Positions 61,682-64,000 of a stretch of 64,000 nt of DNA are shown here, one piece after another. Location: contig NZ_JALXXL010000002.1 in NCBI RefSeq assembly GCF_025152525.1, forward strand, positions 62,001 to 126,000, given 5' to 3'. Both the position numbers and the translations under genes were made by a program. How positions within the stretch are numbered: position 1 is the first letter of the stretch; each line of letters begins with the position of its first letter. The notes under the pieces were generated by a model. That model was given only the letters and a program-made list of their open reading frames with translations, was not told the DNA's origin and searched no databases. Source of the DNA: Corynebacterium sp. p3-SID1056 (lineage in GTDB: Bacteria; Actinomycetota; Actinomycetes; Mycobacteriales; Mycobacteriaceae).

Positions 61682-62710
61682 TTAGTCGGGTGGTTTTCGG
61701 TGTTCGGCGCGGGCTTTGTGGTCGGTGCCGGTAGCGGTCACGTTGCCGTAGGGTGAGACATACACGATCTGGCCGTCGCGTCTTTCCGTATGGCCCCTTG
61801 TGCCGCGTGCGGCCTGGGAGTTGTGATACTTGCACAACGACCCAAGATTCTCCGGGGCGGTGTGCCCACCGTGCTGGTGCTCGACCATGTGGTGCGCATC
61901 GCACTCGGACGCGGGACGTTTGCAGTCCTTCCACGTGCAGGTGGTGGAGTCCGCCAGCATGACTTCCCGGTGCTTCGGGTGGGCAAAACGCGCGTGATAG
62001 GCGTTGACCGGCCCATCCATCACCCCAACCAGGATGATCGAGCCCAGCTCTTCGAGCTGCATGCGCACAAACTCCTCACCGGAGACGATTACTCCGTTGT
62101 TGAAGTGCACCTGGATGTCGTTGCCATCGCCTGCGATAATCCGCAGGTAATCCCCCAAATCCAGGTTGGCGGTCACCCGCACCACATAGTCTGCCTTTGC
62201 GCAACCGCCTGCAAGCCAGGCGGGCACGTCATGCTTCGCCGCGTCGTACACGCCTTGCACATCTGCTGCCGGGCCGGTCAGCCGCAGGGTGGCCAGCCCG
62301 TCGCCGTGGTGGGTCACGCCCGCCTTCGGCGTGCGCGGTGCAGGTGCCTGCAGTTCGGTTTTCAGTTCGGCGGCGACATGGCGGATGCGCACTAGATCCC
62401 CTGCCGTGTTGCACAAGTGCTCGATGTAGCGCCAGCGCGCGGTGGCATCGCGCAGTACGCGGGAAGACCTCACGATATAGGCCAACGTCTCCAACCGGTG
62501 GCCCTGCTCGCGCGCCCCGGCTTCGGCGCGGGCCTGGTATTTCGTGTGCGAGGTCGGCCCGCACAACACGGAAGCTGTGGCGTGTAGTTGTGTGGCGCGG
62601 TCTTTTTGGATGCCGTGTGCCTGCAGCTGCGCAGGCGTGTATCCGGCCGCAGCGTGAACGAAGTCGAAACCGCAACGGTCGAACATGGCGAGTGCATCCA
62701 AATCTGTCAT
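61682..62710 (-). CDS. DUF222-type HNH endonuclease (copy 2)
   Basis: This 342-aa protein is a paralogue of the copy at 19826: the same DUF222-like helical region (ALAMFDRCGFDFVHAAAG, cited as FDRCGFDFVHAA) and the HNH core CTWKDCKRPASECDAHH with HQHGGHTAPENLG and LCKYHN. Length and gene ends look normal here, without the extra C-terminal codons of copy 1. It may cut DNA; its biological role is not known. No neighbouring gene suggests a partner. Confidence 0.82.
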   Translation of the reverse strand: MTDLDALAMFDRCGFDFVHAAAGYTPAQLQAHGIQKDRATQLHATASVLCGPTSHTKYQARAEAGAREQGHRLETLAYIVRSSRVLRDATARWRYIEHLCNTAGDLVRIRHVAAELKTELQAPAPRTPKAGVTHHGDGLATLRLTGPAADVQGVYDAAKHDVPAWLAGGCAKADYVVRVTANLDLGDYLRIIAGDGNDIQVHFNNGVIVSGEEFVRMQLEELGSIILVGVMDGPVNAYHARFAHPKHREVMLADSTTCTWKDCKRPASECDAHHMVEHQHGGHTAPENLGSLCKYHNSQAARGTRGHTERRDGQIVYVSPYGNVTATGTDHKARAEHRKPPD

Positions 62711-62818
62711 ATACCCGAGAATAAACCGCGCTTACCTGCGCAAACAAGCAATTGTGAGAATGAACCCAATATCGGCCCAAAACGGAACCAACGACCCAAA
62801 AGCTGCGTCTAATACAGG

Positions 62819-63367
62819 TTAGGCCGAAGCGCGCCAGGCGGAAAGGAGGTGGCGGACGAGGCGCTCGCGGACGTCGGGAAACAGCGCGGTCAGCGTCTCG
62901 TCCATGGGGCGAGTGACCACGATGAGTTCGGAGGCGAGCTCGCCCGGCGTGGCGTCGCGGGCGATCAGGCCATGCGGCGCGGCCGTGTCGAGGAGGACTT
63001 GGACGTGGCGGAAGAACTCGTCGAGGCGCTCGGTGCCCACGGGGTGCTCGGGGGCGAGGGCGCCGACGAGGATGCCTACGCCGGCGTCGACAAGCTGCCA
63101 GATGAAGCGCTCCCAATTACCCTCTGGGTCGGCGGAAAAGTTCGTGAGCGTGTCGTCGAGGAGGACGTCGAGCTCCTCGATAAATCGCAGCGCGCACGCC
63201 TGTCGCAGCGCGGCCCGCGAGGGGAAGTGACGGTAGAGTGTAGCGATGCCGACACCTGCGTCTTTGGCCACGGCCTCGAGTGTGACTGCGGAGTTCGGGC
63301 GGGTCCGGAACTGCTCGGTGGCAGCGGTGATGATTTTCTCGCGTTTTGCGCGCGCGTCTGATCGCAT
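62819..63367 (-). CDS. TetR-family regulator next to an ABC-like gene
   Basis: This 182-aa regulator has an HTH at about residues 8-55 (VTLEAVAKDAGVGIATLYRHFPS, cited as AKDAGVGIATLYRHF) and the SbtR-like ligand domain. GAGGAGG stands 6-7 nt before ATG 63367, so the longer open frame to 63685 is not real. It is divergent from the ABC-like gene at 63476 with a 108-bp gap containing the likely operator, and that gene is its probable target. Confidence 0.82.
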   Translation of the reverse strand: MRSDARAKREKIITAATEQFRTRPNSAVTLEAVAKDAGVGIATLYRHFPSRAALRQACALRFIEELDVLLDDTLTNFSADPEGNWERFIWQLVDAGVGILVGALAPEHPVGTERLDEFFRHVQVLLDTAAPHGLIARDATPGELASELIVVTRPMDETLTALFPDVRERLVRHLLSAWRASA

Positions 63368-63475
63368 GGGTGCCTCCTCGGGCGCGATACTCTTTCGTCT
63401 TGACATCGCCGAGTCTGCGGAGCACCATAGCAGGAGTTTTAAGTGATAGCTAACCCTCCACTTGGAGTTTTGACA

Positions 63476-64000
63476 ATGACTACAATTCTCAGCGCCACAG
63501 ACCTTGTGCTGCGCAAAGGCGGCACGCCCGTGAGCGTCGACGCCGAAGAGGGGTTCAACTTCTTGCAGGTCGGGCGCGAATCCAGCGCCACGACCCTCGC
63601 CCTCACGCTCGCCGGGCGCTACAAACAGCACTCGGGCGACGTCGATGGCCCCGGCTTCAAGCGCACCGCGCTCGCCGGCGTGCACATGATTGACTCCCTC
63701 GACCGCCAGATCCCCGTACGCGATTTGCTACGCGAACAGATCGCGTGGTCGCAGCCCTTCTTCAAGCCGACCCCGCGCCGCCCACTCGAGCACGACACGG
63801 TGACGCGTTGGCTGGCCCCGCTCGGGCTGGAGGACTTGGACGAGGCAACGAAGGTCGGCGAGCTCCACGTGCTCAACCGCTTCCGCCTGCGCATCCTGCT
63901 CGCGCTGGTTGCGCGCCCAGACGCGGAGCTTTTGATCGTGGACGACGTGGACCAGATCCGCGACATGTCGCTGCGCGCCGAACTGCTAGAAAACCTGCAC
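63476..64000 (+). CDS. ABC-ATPase-like protein without Walker A lysine, N-terminal part
   Basis: The frame starts at ATG 63476 (TTGGAG upstream) and runs off the window after 175 codons. It begins MTTILSATDLVLRKGG, typical for an ABC ATPase. The place of the Walker A motif reads QVGRESSATTLAL, with no GxGKS/T lysine. A Walker B-like LLIVDDVDQIRD is present near residue 160, but the signature motif is not LSGGQ. It may be a degenerate ATPase subunit of an exporter, as found beside YhgE/Pip-type membrane genes in corynebacteria; the partner would lie outside the window. Confidence 0.65.
   Translation, partial: MTTILSATDLVLRKGGTPVSVDAEEGFNFLQVGRESSATTLALTLAGRYKQHSGDVDGPGFKRTALAGVHMIDSLDRQIPVRDLLREQIAWSQPFFKPTPRRPLEHDTVTRWLAPLGLEDLDEATKVGELHVLNRFRLRILLALVARPDAELLIVDDVDQIRDMSLRAELLENLH

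Overview
This 64 kb window is chromosomal DNA from a high-GC actinobacterium, almost certainly a Corynebacterium. The evidence is gene content and order: fhaA-fhaB-ppp-rodA-pbpA-pknA-pknB-crgA beside a tRNA-Leu, a ppiA/rhomboid pair, an NdnR-type Nudix regulator with nadA-nadC-cysteine desulfurase, a CopRS copper cluster with its own operator, and an IS1249-type transposase remnant. Genes are closely packed, often with 4-bp ATGA/GTGA overlaps, and GTG or TTG starts are common.

Layout. 1-430: two unrelated gene fragments joined at an abrupt base-composition change (CPBP protease tail, AbrB-type transporter tail). 419-15916: metabolic and regulatory genes (DUF885 metallohydrolase, ROK regulator, gamma carbonic anhydrase, dicarboxylate symporter, sirtuin, AMP nucleosidase, App1-like phosphatase, class-A beta-lactamase-like lipoprotein, two tandem TetR paralogues, M20 hydrolase, GH13 enzyme, glutaminase-STAS-SRPBCC fusion). 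16024-22195: a nitrogen-oxide block with flavohaemoglobin, a cysteine-containing regulator resembling ArnR, a three-domain copper nitrite reductase and a membrane protein, with an HNH endonuclease gene lying inside it. 22232-28582: an MFS exporter, an S66 peptidase and the NAD de novo operon with a 25-bp inverted-repeat operator. 28712-31969: a large SdrD B-domain surface protein. 32533-33636: a FAD monooxygenase.

34049-43150 is a copper-resistance island. It carries a DUF305 lipoprotein, CopB ATPase and HMA protein behind a CsoR-like palindrome, then CopS/CopR, then divergent CueP, a Tat-exported multicopper oxidase, a broken TlpA and a broken IS1249-type transposase. It ends next to tRNA-Leu(CAG). 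43514-53117 is the Ser/Thr kinase, elongation and division operon, closed by a strong terminator. 53468-54907 encodes an abundant-looking secreted protein with a long acidic linker. The gap 54908-55391 lies between two convergent terminators and holds a dense array of DnaA boxes. The window ends with rhomboid, ppiA, a GXWXG/DUF4334 gene, metE, metF, a membrane protein, a second HNH endonuclease, a TetR gene and the start of an ABC-ATPase-like gene with no Walker A lysine.

The observations most worth following are the nine-box DnaA cluster in a promoter-free gap with no dnaA in the window; a 12-nt iterated motif, GCGTCGANAAGC, found at least 15 times in coding and non-coding DNA but not seen in the copper island; the glutaminase triple fusion; the back-to-back, possibly leaderless promoters of amn and the App1-like gene; and the decay pattern (repeated TGG to TGA) at the end of the copper island. 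All of this comes from reading the sequence alone; no database search was run.
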